From Hemerocallis citrina (taxonomy: Eukaryota; Streptophyta; Magnoliopsida; Asparagales; Asphodelaceae): a stretch of 64,000 nucleotides of DNA. How positions within the stretch are numbered: the first letter of the stretch is position 1; every line of letters begins with the position of its first letter. The translations under genes and the position numbers were made by a program. The notes under the pieces were generated by a model, which searched no databases, was not told the DNA's origin, and saw only the letters and a list, made by a program, of their open reading frames with translations. The DNA is taken from positions 184,247,947-184,311,946 of the forward strand of contig CM030366.1 of the NCBI GenBank assembly GCA_017893485.1. Reading direction: 5' to 3'. Below are positions 10,996-21,669 of this stretch, piece after piece.

Positions 10996-12050
10996 TTAGA
11001 GATTATTATTAGAGATTAGAGATTTAAAAAAATATTAATTAAAACGTGCATCACACCTGCAGTTACTAGTATTTATTACATGTGCAACAGTTCTTTTATT
11101 GCTCTTTTCTTTCTCTCTCAGAAGTCAGAACCCCGGCCCCATGCCCAGGCCCAGGCCCAGCCACAGCCCCGCCGCAGCCCTCAGTCTCCCGTCACACTTT
11201 CTGTCTCTCGTGACTCCGGTGACCCCAATGCCTCCCACGAATCCGGCGACCCCATCGCCTCCGACGATTCCAAGGACTTCTCGCCCACTATATAAGGTAG
11301 GTATATAACAACTTTTGCAGTTTAATCAAAATACATTTTGCATTACTTGGACACAACATGGAGATGACTCTCTGCATTGCATCACTTGGATACAATCATC
11401 AAGAATGCAATTTTTGAACAATATCTTTAAAGGCCATGGTCATGATATCATATATATATACCTATCAAACAATAGCCTATTTCGATTTGTCTGATATTCT
11501 TTTAGTCTCGTAGGTTTAATGCTCTTTGTAGTGTTAACTCTCCATTCCTCTTTGCATTAACTCCTGTAAGTAAAACATTCCGAAGGACGATAATGAAGCA
11601 CCATTTTTGTTTAGATTTTTCTTTGAGCTCAAAAGGCACCAGTGTTGGTCCTGCCACGTACGATTTCTTTTGTCGGTGTTGTCTCTTCTAGTATTGATTA
11701 ATTTTTTTCACCTTCTAATTTCTTTTTGTTTTATACTCCCTGACGAGAAGAATTAAGAGGAGAAGAAGCATGGAGTAAAAGAGTATAATAGTGCAAGTTT
11801 ACTCAAACGTACTCATTATGGTTTCATTAAAAAATTCACTTTCTTTCTTTAAGTTGTTTTTCTTTTTAGGGGAACAATAATTTGTTTGTTGTTAATTTGT
11901 TTGAGGACAGAAGCTGAAATAGACGCAGGAGGTTGATTTGTATTAGATGGTATAGTACAATATATTGGAGAGATGCAAGCAGTCACCTTCTTCTAAAGGT
12001 ACCATTTCAGTCTGTTAATATATGTGAATATGACTACTTAATTAGTTATC
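10996..12050. other. Region between Helitron chain and LINE; GC-rich patch
   Basis: At 11069-11090 a CTAGTATTTATTACATGTGC motif looks like a further minus-strand Helitron 3' end without a partner. At 11125-11290 there is a GC-rich Pro/Ser/Asp-coding patch (repeated CCCAGGCCC, then GACTCCGGTGACCCC-like units), ending at a potential donor AAGGTAGGTA (11295). This could be a stranded first exon. No downstream exon was recognised. The rest is AT-rich and featureless. Confidence 0.35.
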
Positions 12051-13745
12051 AAAAGGGGACTTCGTCAAGGGGATCCCCTATCATCCCTTCTTTTCGCAAT
12101 CGTAGCGGACGGTATAGCGGAGATGTTAGCAAGAGCACGGGAGAGCAATATCATCAAAGGATTACAGATCAAAGGAATCACACAGTCCTTGTCGATATTA
12201 CAGTAAGCAGACGACACTATCCTCTTCGGCCGCGCTAGCACGGAAGAAGTGGTGGCTATCAAAGCGGCATTGGTCTGCTTCCAAGGGTGGTCTGGACTGA
12301 AGGCGAATCCAAATAATTCCAGTATTATCCCAATGTCAGAACATCTCACCTTGCCAATTCAGGATATCACGACCATATTAGACTGTAGGGTAAGCGCTTT
12401 CCCAATTAAATATTTGGGCACTCCCATCAGGCCCGGAGCTCTATTGAAGGAGGATTGGATTTCCCTTATCGACAAAATTAAGAAAAAACTAGGAGGTTGG
12501 CAGAGTAGATTCCTCTCTCTCGGAGGCAGGATTATCTTGCTCAACTCGGTTCTAAGTGCCATTCCACTGTACCTGATGTCTATCTACGAATTACCAAAGT
12601 GGGTGATCAATAGCATAGACAAGTTAAGATGAAGATTTTTATGGAAGGGCACAAACGAGGGTAATAAAGGGCAATGAGGAAGAGTCTGTAAAAAGAAGGA
12701 ATTCGGGGGCTTGAGAATTACTAATCTCCACGATATGAATAGGACGTTACTAACCATATGGTGGTGGAAAATCACGAATAATCGCAAAGGATGGTGGAGG
12801 TTCTCCTTCGATCTTTGTCGGAAGAGAAGAAAATTCCGTTTTGGCGGGAGAAGCCCGAAAGCAAAAGTCTCCGGGCTGTGGAAAGGCATCGCTAAGCAGG
12901 GAGAGATCTTCTTCACTAACACTAGATGTAAAGTGGGAAACGGGAGAAATACAAGATTCTGGAAAGACAGATGATGCGGCCAAACAAGTCTCCTCGCCCA
13001 ATTTCCTAAGGCAGCAGAAGCAACAAATAATCTAGACCTAATGGTGGCAGACATTAGGAAAAATGGAAAGCTGAGGTTCGTCGTGGCTCAACACCTAAGC
13101 GAAGAGAGTATCGCACAATTTGAAGCATTGAACAGACAGGTTCTCTAAGAGGACGGGACGGGTAACAGCTTAGAAGATAAAAGAAAGTGGGATAGAGACG
13201 CCTCCAAAGAGTTCACAGTTTCCTCCATGTACACTTGGACCAACGACGGAGGTATGAGATGTAACGTCCAATCGATCATCTGGGGGACCTTCGCCCCATT
13301 AAAAGTGAGGGTGTTCTGCTGGTTAGCCCACAAAAACGCGATTCTATCGAAAGTTAACCTTCGTAGGAGAAATCTGAATATTGACGCTACCTGTGGATTG
13401 TGTTTAGCTGCGGACGAAGACGTTACCTATATCCTTTTCCAGTGCCATAAAGCTAGATTAATTTGGAAAGTCATTTGTAGAGGATTCGGATGTAACCTAG
13501 TGCCAAACTCAACCATTGACACCTGGGTGACCATTAGAGATTCACACATTAGATCAGGGGACATTAAAGTCTGGGATTTAGCTGTAGCTGCAACTATGTG
13601 GAGTCTTTGGCTAGAAAGAAATGATTTCATTTTCCGCAACTATCAGTATAGATTATCTGTCTCTGTGTACAAAATCTTTGTTTTAATCCATGATTGGGCA
13701 GGTGCAAAGGAGGCGGCCATGAAAATCAGGAGTAGCGAGGGATAG
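12051..13745 (+). pseudogene. Decayed LINE ORF2: reverse transcriptase C-part and zf-RVT
   Basis: The frame starting at 12051 reads the RT block RGLRQGDPLSSLLFAIVAD, then LQ-stop-ADDTILFG, where the conserved Tyr of the YADD active-site box is a TAA (12204-12206). The region 12249-12632 continues with KYLGTPI and GGRIILLNSVLSAIPLY, typical of plant L1-type LINEs. After further stops and a frame change, 12711-12974 and 13227-13745 give the linker and a zf-RVT domain (CGLCLAADEDVTYILFQC, with Tyr where His is usual). The N-terminal endonuclease and the first RT motifs are missing. It is a dead 5'-truncated copy, and no poly(A) tail or target duplication was found. It abuts a Copia fragment. Confidence 0.85.
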
Positions 13746-13755
13746 TAGATCAGAA

Positions 13756-14394
13756 CTTCCAATTGAAGTATCACCATCCACCGCAAAACACCTAAAGAAA
13801 TAGACCCTCCTTTATGAGTCTCCTTTCTTAGTTCATCTTCCTTCAGACCCTTAATCACCCCGGCTACAGTAAGTGTTTCTTTGGCTGATTTTCCATGTAG
13901 CATGGTAGTTATCAAGTGATCATAAGAAGTTGGCAGTGAATAAATCAAGTTGAAAGCTTTATCATCTTCGCTAATATCATCAACGTTAATCGCCTTCAGT
14001 TCAGATATTACCTTATTGAACTCCACAATATGATCTTGAAGATTGGTACCTTCCTTCATTGAGAACCTAAACAGATTCCTCTTCCAACCAATCTAGCAAC
14101 GAAGACCCCGAGTATTCAGATTTGAGTCTTGACCATAGACTCGCTGCACTTTTCTTCTCAAGGATATTACACTTGACTTCGTTCGCCAATTGCAACCGGA
14201 TTAAACTCAAGGCCTTCAAACAAATCTTATCCCACTTCTCCTGTTTTATGTCGGTTGGCTTCATCTCTTCTTGGGCAAGGTGCAAGTCATTCTGAACCAA
14301 AACATCATACATGTCCACCATCCATAGATTGAAGTTGATCTTACCGTCAAACCGCTTGATCTTCGTCTTTTGATCTGCCATGTCCAAGGAACTC
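13756..14394 (-). pseudogene. Copia retrotransposon gag (UBN2 type), truncated
   Basis: Read on the minus strand, the product starts near MADQKTKIKRFDGKINFNLW and continues with LWSRLKSEYSG, LQDHIVEFNKVISEL and TMLHGKSAKETLT. These are hallmarks of the Copia gag polyprotein. The frame is broken near 14060-14080. After about 13760 it runs into antisense LINE sequence, so protease, integrase and RT are absent. Upstream on this strand lie a primer binding site and an LTR, giving the order LTR-PBS-gag. The cut at the LINE junction means the rest of the element was lost or never copied. Confidence 0.8.
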
Positions 14395-14416
14395 GAACAA
14401 ACCCACAAACCTGGTT

Positions 14417-14428
14417 GCTCTGATACCA
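14417..14428 (-). other. Primer binding site (initiator tRNA-Met)
   Basis: The minus strand reads TGGTATCAGAGC, the standard complement of the 3' end of plant initiator tRNA-Met used to prime Copia reverse transcription. It sits two bases inside the LTR boundary at 14431, in the expected position before gag. Confidence 0.9.
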
Positions 14429-14430
14429 CT

Positions 14431-15152
14431 TGTTAGGAATTATGAGGATCTTGTTGAGTCTTTGACACAATCAACACAAATTACCATGCAAAACTAGATC
14501 GCACTAATCACACAAAGCACACAAGAATTGTCTTGGTTGGGGTTTTCGCCTTAATCCGGGGGAGGAAGAACTGAGATATTATTCAACTAGAGAAGATATA
14601 AGAATATTACAATTCTCACAACGACCCTCTCTCAAGCCTAATGGAACTTGATGCTGCTTACAATAGAAAAACTTTCTTACCCTTCTCTATGAAGTACTCT
14701 CTTCTTCTATTTGGCACTCAACAGAATCATATGGATCTATGAGATGTTATAATTGTTTATATAAATCTAGAGACAAATCCTAAGTTGGTATCTTGTTACA
14801 ATAGTCATTGGATAGTACATAAGAGATAACCCTACAATAGGAGCTACACGATCCAACTTGAAGAGCAAGTTGGGCTTTTCACGAATTTGCCTGACTCAAG
14901 CCCGAAATCCATCAGCGCCGCTAACGGTCGACCGCACCAACAAGCCGGTCGACTGTCCTCTTCTCTTGAAGACTTCGCATAGGGATCAGTCGACCGCACA
15001 TGAGTTGCATTCGACCATGTGCGGTCGACCGCAACTTTTGCTGTTGCTGCCGCTGACTGTTTCTCGCCTCCACTCCGTTTCCAATCGTCTCGATCCCTCC
15101 ATCGTCTTATCGTCTTCTTATTCAATATCGTATGCAAGACATAAAACCAACA
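14431..15152 (-). repeat. Copia LTR (about 722 bp)
   Basis: On the minus strand it begins TGTTGGTTTTATGTC and ends CATAATTCCTAACA, giving TG...CA termini, directly next to the PBS. A TATA-like box (minus-strand TTTATATAAAC, 14755-14765) lies in the middle, as expected for an LTR promoter. A cluster of GTCGAC palindromes lies between 14927 and 15029. Only this one LTR is present. The base context 15153-15157 would be one copy of the target duplication, but its partner is lost. Confidence 0.85.
14755..14765 (-). promoter_or_regulatory. TATA-like box in Copia LTR
   Basis: Minus-strand TTTATATAAAC lies within the LTR, upstream of gag on that strand. The position fits an LTR promoter; activity is inferred only. 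Confidence 0.4.
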
Positions 15153-15407
15153 CACCTCTCGTTGCGCCATCCCACTCACCACCGTCGGGAGCTCCACCTC
15201 CCACCACCGTACAACCTTCCACTGCTGCACCAACGCTTATCACCATGTTCAGCCCCACCGCAAACATCCCACCTGCTCCATCTCGCAGTGTGCAGACTCT
15301 CCATCGTATCATACCAGTGATTTGGCCCACTAAACCAAATCGCATTAGGAGTCTTATTAACCACTTCTTTCAGAGCTTTGTGACAAGATCATCCCATCCC
15401 CCCCAAT
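15153..15407. other. Short non-coding stretch
   Basis: A moderately GC-rich Pro/Ser/Thr-type open frame runs through here on the + strand, but it crosses out of the LTR and has no recognisable domain. It is probably the old insertion target of the Copia element. Confidence 0.3.
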
Positions 15408-16215
15408 GACCCACTTTTTGAAAGAATTTACCAAGCTGACTCACTTTCGAAAGTATTTACCAAAATGACCCATACACTCTCAAATAGCGAGTTTAGTGAA
15501 AATACCCCTGTTGTCTGAGATAGCGAGTGTAGGCTTAGGTGTTTATCCACAACTTGGAGAAAAAAATTGTAGAAAAATATCAAAGTCACTTGCTGTCCAA
15601 CATAACGAGTGTAGTTATACCACTCACTATTTCAGCCAGTGAGTCGCACTTTGAATTATTTTTCGGTCACTTAATTAAACTGGTGCAAAAAATAATCCTT
15701 GCACAGGGTGAGATTCAGATGGTTCGGCATTCGTGTTCGCAGGACGTGCAGACGCACACAAGCCTCCTCATGTAATCGGTCTGAGATTTGCACCCCCATG
15801 CGCGTAGGAGCGAAAGCATTTTGACTTGCTTTCTTACAATGCCAATAAAGTGTTTATTATATATACCCTTCTAATTCTTATGATTTTTCTGATATGGGAC
15901 TAAAGTTTCTCAACCCATTTTCATACATCAAGTCTCACATTGGGAGATAATTTCTCCTTCACCGCATAACCGTTTTGAACAAATAAATATATGATTTTAA
16001 TGTACTCACGAAGGAGAACACAAATTCATAAAGATCTCTTAGACCGATCACATGCGGCTGGATGCGCCCGCACGTCCTGCGGGCACGAATGCCGGACCAT
16101 CTGAATCCCACCTCGTGCAGAGATTATTTTTTGCACTAGAAATTCAAAGTAAGAATCGCTTTTCATTGAGTGCATCATTTTGGTAAATACTTTAAAAATG
16201 GGTCATTTTGGGAAA
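15408..16215. repeat. Long imperfect inverted repeat (foldback)
   Basis: The left arm has an outer part at about 15408-15475 and an inner part at about 15640-15790. They pair with the right arm at about 16158-16215 and 16034-16165. The inner match is easy to see: GTGCAAAAAATAATC, GATTCAGATGG and GCAGGACGTGC occur on the left and their complements on the right, in reverse order. The outer arms carry AATGACCCA and AAAGTATTTACC. A spacer of about 250 bp separates them. There are no coding regions. It may be a foldback transposon or a transcribed hairpin. Confidence 0.7.
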
Positions 16216-17299
16216 AAATCTTCTGACTAAGGGCAATTCGAGAAGGCTTTAGTCTGTTGTGGTCTACATCAAAAGAACTATTCTACCTTTTCCCTAAATT
16301 TAAAATTAAAAAAAAAATTGATGTTGAATTTCATGGAAAATTCTGATAGATGGTTTGCATGTAAAAGGTCATCAATAAATCTTTTCATCTTCTCTATAAT
16401 AAGACACATTTCAAATTATCTTTTCTTCCATTATGAGATGTTCTATTATATATTTGCTGCACTGTAAATCTATCTGTTATTATCATATTTTGCAAATACT
16501 TTTATTTTGTTGATGGCACTAGATGATTGAATGTATGCTTTGCTTAAGCCTTTTTTGTCTTGTGATTCTTTATAGCAAGTTTTCCACAATTTGCGAATAC
16601 CTCCTATTGCAAAGCATATAGATGTGAAAAATGTTTAGAGATCCATATGACATTGGATGCAAAGTTTGTTTAACAAATATCAATGTGAAAAATAATGAAG
16701 TTGAATGTCAAAAATGTCAAAAAAAAAAGTGGATTATGAACCAAGATATGCAAAGCACCAAGTTGTGTGCACTTGATGCACGGAAAATTAATTTTCACTA
16801 GTTTATATAATTATGTAAATCAATAGCATAAAATTAGGGAGTTCAAAAAAGTTAATTCAAACAAACTTAAGCTAAATTTGAATTAAGAAACTTAATTGAG
16901 TTATGAAGTTATGAAACAAAATTCATTTAAAAAGGTTTGAATTTATGCTCTCAATTTTATTTTATAACTTATAATACACGTAAGGTATATGAGAAGAGAC
17001 TTTGAAAGAAAAATAGTTGTATTAAATACTGGTTAGTATTGTTAAAAAATAATAATAATAAAAATAATAACAACTGGTTAGTGGGTGATTGAAAGTATTT
17101 AAAGGATGCAAAAAGTCTACAAACTAGTTAAAGGGGGAATGTAATGTACATCGAAAGAAAATTTCTTAGGTTTATATATGTAGAAACATCTTATACATGA
17201 GTATAGGGTATACGGGCCAGCCCGAACCTAAATAATTTTGGCCCAAGCCCACTCCAAAACTTGTTAAGACCCCTCGGACTCGGGCCAATTGCCGCAATA
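16216..17299. other. AT-rich intergenic DNA
   Basis: No gene or delimited repeat was recognised. A CCCGAACC / GGCCCAAGCCC patch near 17217-17285 resembles the subterminal region of hAT-like MITEs. Confidence 0.3.
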
Positions 17300-17621
17300 T
17301 CTCTACTATTATAATGGGAAAAGGGGTTAGTGTCATCTGTCATTGTTGTCATTTTGAAGCCAACACGTGCAGCGCACGTGTTGACAAAATGACCCACTTT
17401 GGTAAATACTTTCGAAAGTGGACCAGTTTGGTAAATATTTTCGGAAGTGGATTAGTTTGGAAAGTATTTTCCTTTTTTTTTGTCTTTTTTTCCTTTTTCC
17501 TGCGCGTGCACGTGCGAAAGTGGACCAGTTTGGTAAATATTTTCGACAGTGGATCAGTTTAAAAATTATTTTCTTTTTTTTTTCCTTCTTCCCCACGTGC
17601 ATCGCACGTGCATGATACTAG
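17300..17621 (+). mobile_element. Complete non-autonomous Helitron (322 bp)
   Basis: It starts TCTCTACTATTATAATGGG after A (17299) and ends CTAG (17618-17621) before T (17622). Seven bases before CTAG, CACGTGC-ATC-GCACGTG forms a perfect 7-bp-stem hairpin with a 3-nt loop (17594-17610). A second palindrome of the same kind, CACGTGCAGCGCACGTG, lies near the 5' end at about 17364-17380. The interior contains several imperfect copies of a unit around AAAGTGGACCAGTTTGG-TAAATATTTTCG. Every structural requirement of a Helitron end pair is met. There is no coding capacity. Confidence 0.9.
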
Positions 17622-17914
17622 TAATTCAGTAATTGAAGTTGTTTGACCGTTACAATTTCAGCTAGTAAGGTTATTTTGCACCTCCAATATCTTATTTTAT
17701 TTTTTAAGGCCGTAGCTACGCACACCTTCACTTCACCCGGATTAGTATATATTAACTGGAATTTTTTTGGTTTAAGGGAGATTTAAAATTTCGACTTCTT
17801 ACTCACCCGCAAAAAAGTTTATTAGTAGACCATACTGATACTTGCAGGCACTCGTAAGATGAAAGAAATGTCAATCACTTGTAGTGGAGTTGGGATGACT
17901 TCTTATTATTAGAA

Positions 17915-18089
17915 CTAGCAATTTACACGTACAATGCATGTTTTAATAATTTCAAAAAATAGAAATAAAAACTCTGACATAAGGAGGATTTGAATTAGAT
18001 ATCACATTGCACATGTTGGTAGAATGATAAAATAATAAATAACATTAAGGCTGTCTCCCATTATAATATTAGAGGTTAGAGATTAGAGA
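17915..18089 (-). mobile_element. Small Helitron, minus orientation
   Basis: The minus-strand 3' terminus is at CTAG (17915-17918), next to a decayed CATGCATTGTACGTGTAAATTG palindrome region. The 5' terminus is the reverse complement of CCCATTATAATATTAGAGG, extended by repeated TTAGAGA words up to 18089. Its interior is close to that of the element at 10459-10638, including GGAGGATTTGAA and GCACATGTTGGTAGAATGA. Confidence 0.65.
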
Positions 18090-18328
18090 TTAGAATTCAC
18101 AACTTAAATTTTGGACTAAGACAAGATGTTGGAAAATTTCTTCCCCAATGTGGGCATTTATGGTCAAATGCCCCTTCTCTTCACCGATCTGTGGGTGTAT
18201 GCCATGCCAACTTCAATGCAAGCAGTTGAACCAAACATTTTTTCTATGAAACTTTTCATTTATAATTTGTCTTTTTTTCTTTGCATATAACTCACTCACG
18301 TGTGCTAATTTCATGTAATTTAGTTTTA

Positions 18329-18497
18329 TCTCTAATATTATAATGAGAGAATACCGTAGTGTCATTTGTCAATCTACCAATACGTGTATTGCACATACAT
18401 AACTAATATGATAAAGGTTTGAGGTTCGAAGGCTCATTATGTCAAAATTTTTACTTTTTATTTATATTATACATGCATCACATGTGTAAATTACTAT
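18329..18497 (+). mobile_element. Small Helitron, degenerate 3' end
   Basis: It begins TCTCTAATATTATAATGAG after A, followed by GTGTCATTTGTCAATCTACC. The 3' side, CATGCATCACATGTGTAAATTACTA, matches the family terminus, but the last bases are altered, so the end is approximate. Confidence 0.55.
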
Positions 18498-18535
18498 CAT
18501 TTTATCTATCTATAATATAATATATTTACTTATCT

Positions 18536-18915
18536 TCTCTATACATAATGAGAAAGTTGGAATTGTAATTTGTCAACATACAAACCCGTGCGTTGTACGT
18601 GCAACTCAAATTCTCCCATTAATTACAACAAAAACTAACAAACAAATAAAATTTCACCTATTTAAAACGTACAACGCACGTGCAAAATAAACTTTCAATA
18701 TTTTTTAACACTAAACATACACATATGTTACACGTACAACTCAAATTCTACTTATAAATATGTTCACTGCATATACAAATTGTAGCTTATTCTTCTAAAT
18801 ATTTTTCTCAATTATGTGCAACGCACATCTAACTCTAAAATTATTTCTTAATACATATATTACAAGTGAAAATCCTCACTCTTATCAAAACGTGCATCGA
18901 CGGGAAAAATACTAG
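18536..18915 (+). mobile_element. Helitron (about 380 bp)
   Basis: It starts TCTCTATACATAATGAG and ends ...CGTGCATCGACGGGAAAAATACTAG before T. Several short palindromes of the CGTGCGTTGTACGTGCA kind lie inside. The 5' flanking base is T and not the usual A, so the 5' end may be shifted by a few bases. Confidence 0.55.
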
Positions 18916-19278
18916 TTTACTTTAACTTGAGTTAAATATTAACCTTATGTTACAGGTGTAAATAGTGGTAGTAATTTAGTTTAAATATTTTCTAGTTTTT
19001 AATGATTACTTACAAAAGTAGTTTTTAGAAACGTGACCTACATTGTGAATGCATTAAATCGAGATTTTACTTTGTGAGCGAGTTATATATTATTGTATGG
19101 TTTTTCCTATAGAGGTCGTCCACAATTTTCAAAATTTTAAATCACCACTCACAAATATCTGTACATGTCTTACTCTAAAAAAAACACTTATGTTAGTTTT
19201 TATAAAATTTAATTCAAATTGACATACTTAATAATCAATTTCAAAATTGAGTTAAATACCATCAATAACATCACATTA

Positions 19279-19294
19279 ACATCATTCAGAATCT
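19279..19294 (+). repeat. Target site duplication, LINE copy 1 (left)
   Basis: ACATCATTCAGAATCT occurs here and again, identically, at 21197-21212 right after the poly(A) tail. This fixes the boundaries of the LINE insertion. Confidence 0.9.
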
Positions 19295-21196
19295 TCCAAT
19301 CCACTTTCTTCAGTAGCAGAATATTTCAATTCGTCCAACCTTAATGGTCAATGGTCGATTTCATTCTCTTCAAACATCCCTCCCGCTTTACTACCTGATT
19401 ATAACGACTTGATGCTTTCCCTCACTAATTTTGAGTGGAAAGATAAGAAAGACCTTTATTGGTGATGGACCGGTTCAGGTACTTTCTCAGTTAAATCTTT
19501 CTATCATTTTCTTAATTTTAGAGGTACTATCTAATCTTTCTCCAATCTCGTCTGGAAATCCTGTGCTCCCCTAAAAGTCAAAATTCTGTTTTGGCTAGCG
19601 CTTAACAACAAACTTCTTACTGTTGAGAATCTCAACAAGAGAAGTTTAGCTTGGGGCCAATTATGCCCTCTTTGTGCATCAGAACCAGAAAATGCCAACC
19701 ATCTTTTCACCTGTTGTGAATTCGTTCTTCCTATGTGGAAAATATCGGCCCTTGCTTAGGAAATTCCGGCTACCCCTCATAACCTTTCGGATGTCGGACA
19801 CTGTTCCCCTTCTAATAGCAACTACCATAAGTCGTGGTACTTATCGTTTCAAATCATAGTGTGGGTTATATGGATGGAAAGGAATAAAAGGATCTTCCGC
19901 CACACCTCCTCATCTTCTCGCTCCATTATTGATGAGTTTTTATTTCTCTTCGATTTCTGGTCTTCTAGTTTAAATTCAGATGCTAAAGATTCTCTTAGAA
20001 TTGATAGACTGGAGTCGGCACATCAGTGCCTTCGTACTCTCAATGCGCTTTAAGTCCGGATCGGGCGATTTTTAAGAGGGTTTATTGTGTGTGGTCGCTG
20101 TTTCCCTCCTTTATATCTGTTTCTTTTTTAATAGCTTTACTCTTTGCACCGACTGGTATTATCTCCTTTTTTTCTGATGCTTCTCTTATTGCGTGATGAA
20201 TACAGGGATGAACTGAATGGTGGATCTACTGGCCAGTTGGTTGGAGGTTGCTGGCTTTAGCCCTCTGGACTATGAACACTATCATCCTCTCCTTTCTGAT
20301 GCTTCTCTTATCTTTTGCTGGCTTATGCCCTCTGGGCTATGAACACTATCTCTCTTTTGTGCGCCCGTTGCTGGAATCGATGTTCACTGCGGTGATGATT
20401 TCGATGTTAACTGGGAGGTTCAGGGTTATCTACCGATGAGTAGATTATCTCACTTTTGTACTAAGACTACTTTCTAATGGATATGAATGCTTCCTTTTCT
20501 AATTTCAGTTCTGTTGGCTTGTGATGTTTGGAGTTTTCTTTTTGTGATAGCATGCTGATCGAAATCAGCTGCTCTCTGTTCTGGTTCACCCTAGGAATTT
20601 TTAACTTCCGTGCTGATCATGTTTTCTGGGGTTCATTCTGAATGCTATGTCCATTGTCTCTGTGTGGATTACCTTTGGTTGAGGGTTATTATCATCATCT
20701 TTGTGTACAACCTGTGCAGGTTGTTTCTTGGTCGGGAGGTCTGTATCACTCCTTATTGCAAAGGAGGGTGCGGCTATTTGTGCAGCTCTTGTCTGCAGCG
20801 AGTGAGCGCCCAATAATCACTCAAGCAACTCATTGCGAGCTGTTTTCTTCCTTCTCCGCTGTTGAGGCTTGGGGAGCGATAACTATCGGTCATTGGCTAG
20901 GGAGGACCCCGACTGATGTATTGATAGTTCGAGGTCTCATCCCTTCATCCTTGCAGTTCCTCTGTCGATGAGCGCTTCATTATTGCTGATCTTGCGATTT
21001 GGAGGATGTAAATTTTTTTTTATTGTCTGTATGTTCGTCGTAGGGAATGTTTGTTCCCCTAGGGTTGTAGTTTGTTTGGTTTGCTGCTTTGATCGTTTTA
21101 CCGCTTGTAAAACTCTCATCGTACATTTCTTACTCTTAATTAATCGACTGTTGGCTGAAGTCTTTTGACTCTATCCGTATCATAAAAAAAAAAAAA
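19295..21196 (+). mobile_element. 5'-truncated L1-type LINE with poly(A) tail
   Basis: The 1.9 kb insertion is flanked by a perfect 16-bp target duplication and ends in a 14-base A run. The first 760 bp encode a broken zf-RVT C-terminus: CAPLKVKILFWLALNNKLL, LCPLCASEPENANHLFTCC and IIVWVIWMERNKRIFRH can be read across at least two in-frame stops and one frame change. From about 20053 onward is 3' UTR. The 3' tail GACTCTATCCG...ATCA matches the LINE at 52443-54611, so both are copies of one family. It lies just upstream of the PGAP3 gene in the same direction. Confidence 0.92.
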
Positions 21197-21212
21197 ACAT
21201 CATTCAGAATCT
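21197..21212 (+). repeat. Target site duplication, LINE copy 1 (right)
   Basis: Identical copy of the left 16-bp duplication, directly after the A-tail. Confidence 0.9.
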
Positions 21213-21669
21213 GTATTTAACTCAACCTTTTAAAGTGGGGCCTCTGATTATAGTTGTAACTTTTGCGGTATTTATAAGTGTTTTATTTGGAATTGATAAA
21301 ATCGTGGGTGTCCTAAAAAAAACCCTTTCTTCTGGGTGTGGCTGGCTGCTGGCAATAGATCAGATCCGGGTTGGAAAACTAGGCCCTAAAGATATTCGGG
21401 CCGGGTTCGGATCTATGGTAAACAGGGTCTAACCTGGACCGTAATCTTCCCCGTGTACGACCAAGTTAACCTCATCTCATCTAATATGTATCAATTATTA
21501 TTTCCAATTTCCACGGCTATCCTTCGATTTGATCGGAAAATATTCTTCAAAAGAGAAGAAGAGTCGCGGAATTCATCCCTGGATCTGCTGACTCCTAATC
21601 TTTATTTTCACAAAATAATAATAATAATAATAATAATTATTATAATTATAGAAATTTTTTTTGAATTTG
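21213..21669 (+). promoter_or_regulatory. Proximal promoter / 5' UTR region of PGAP3-like gene
   Basis: There are only 457 bp between the LINE and the start codon, so the LINE lies in the promoter. No clear TATA box was found. An (ATA)n microsatellite at 21614-21637 lies about 30 bp before the ATG, probably in the 5' UTR. Confidence 0.4.
21614..21637. repeat. (ATA)8 microsatellite in the PGAP3 leader
   Basis: About eight AATA/ATA units before the start codon. A further (TTA)n run at about 21771-21792 lies just after the exon 1 donor. Confidence 0.9.

Noticed and set aside
12359..13054. Minus-strand open frames over the LINE
   Set aside because: Antisense shadows of the reverse transcriptase and zf-RVT sequence.
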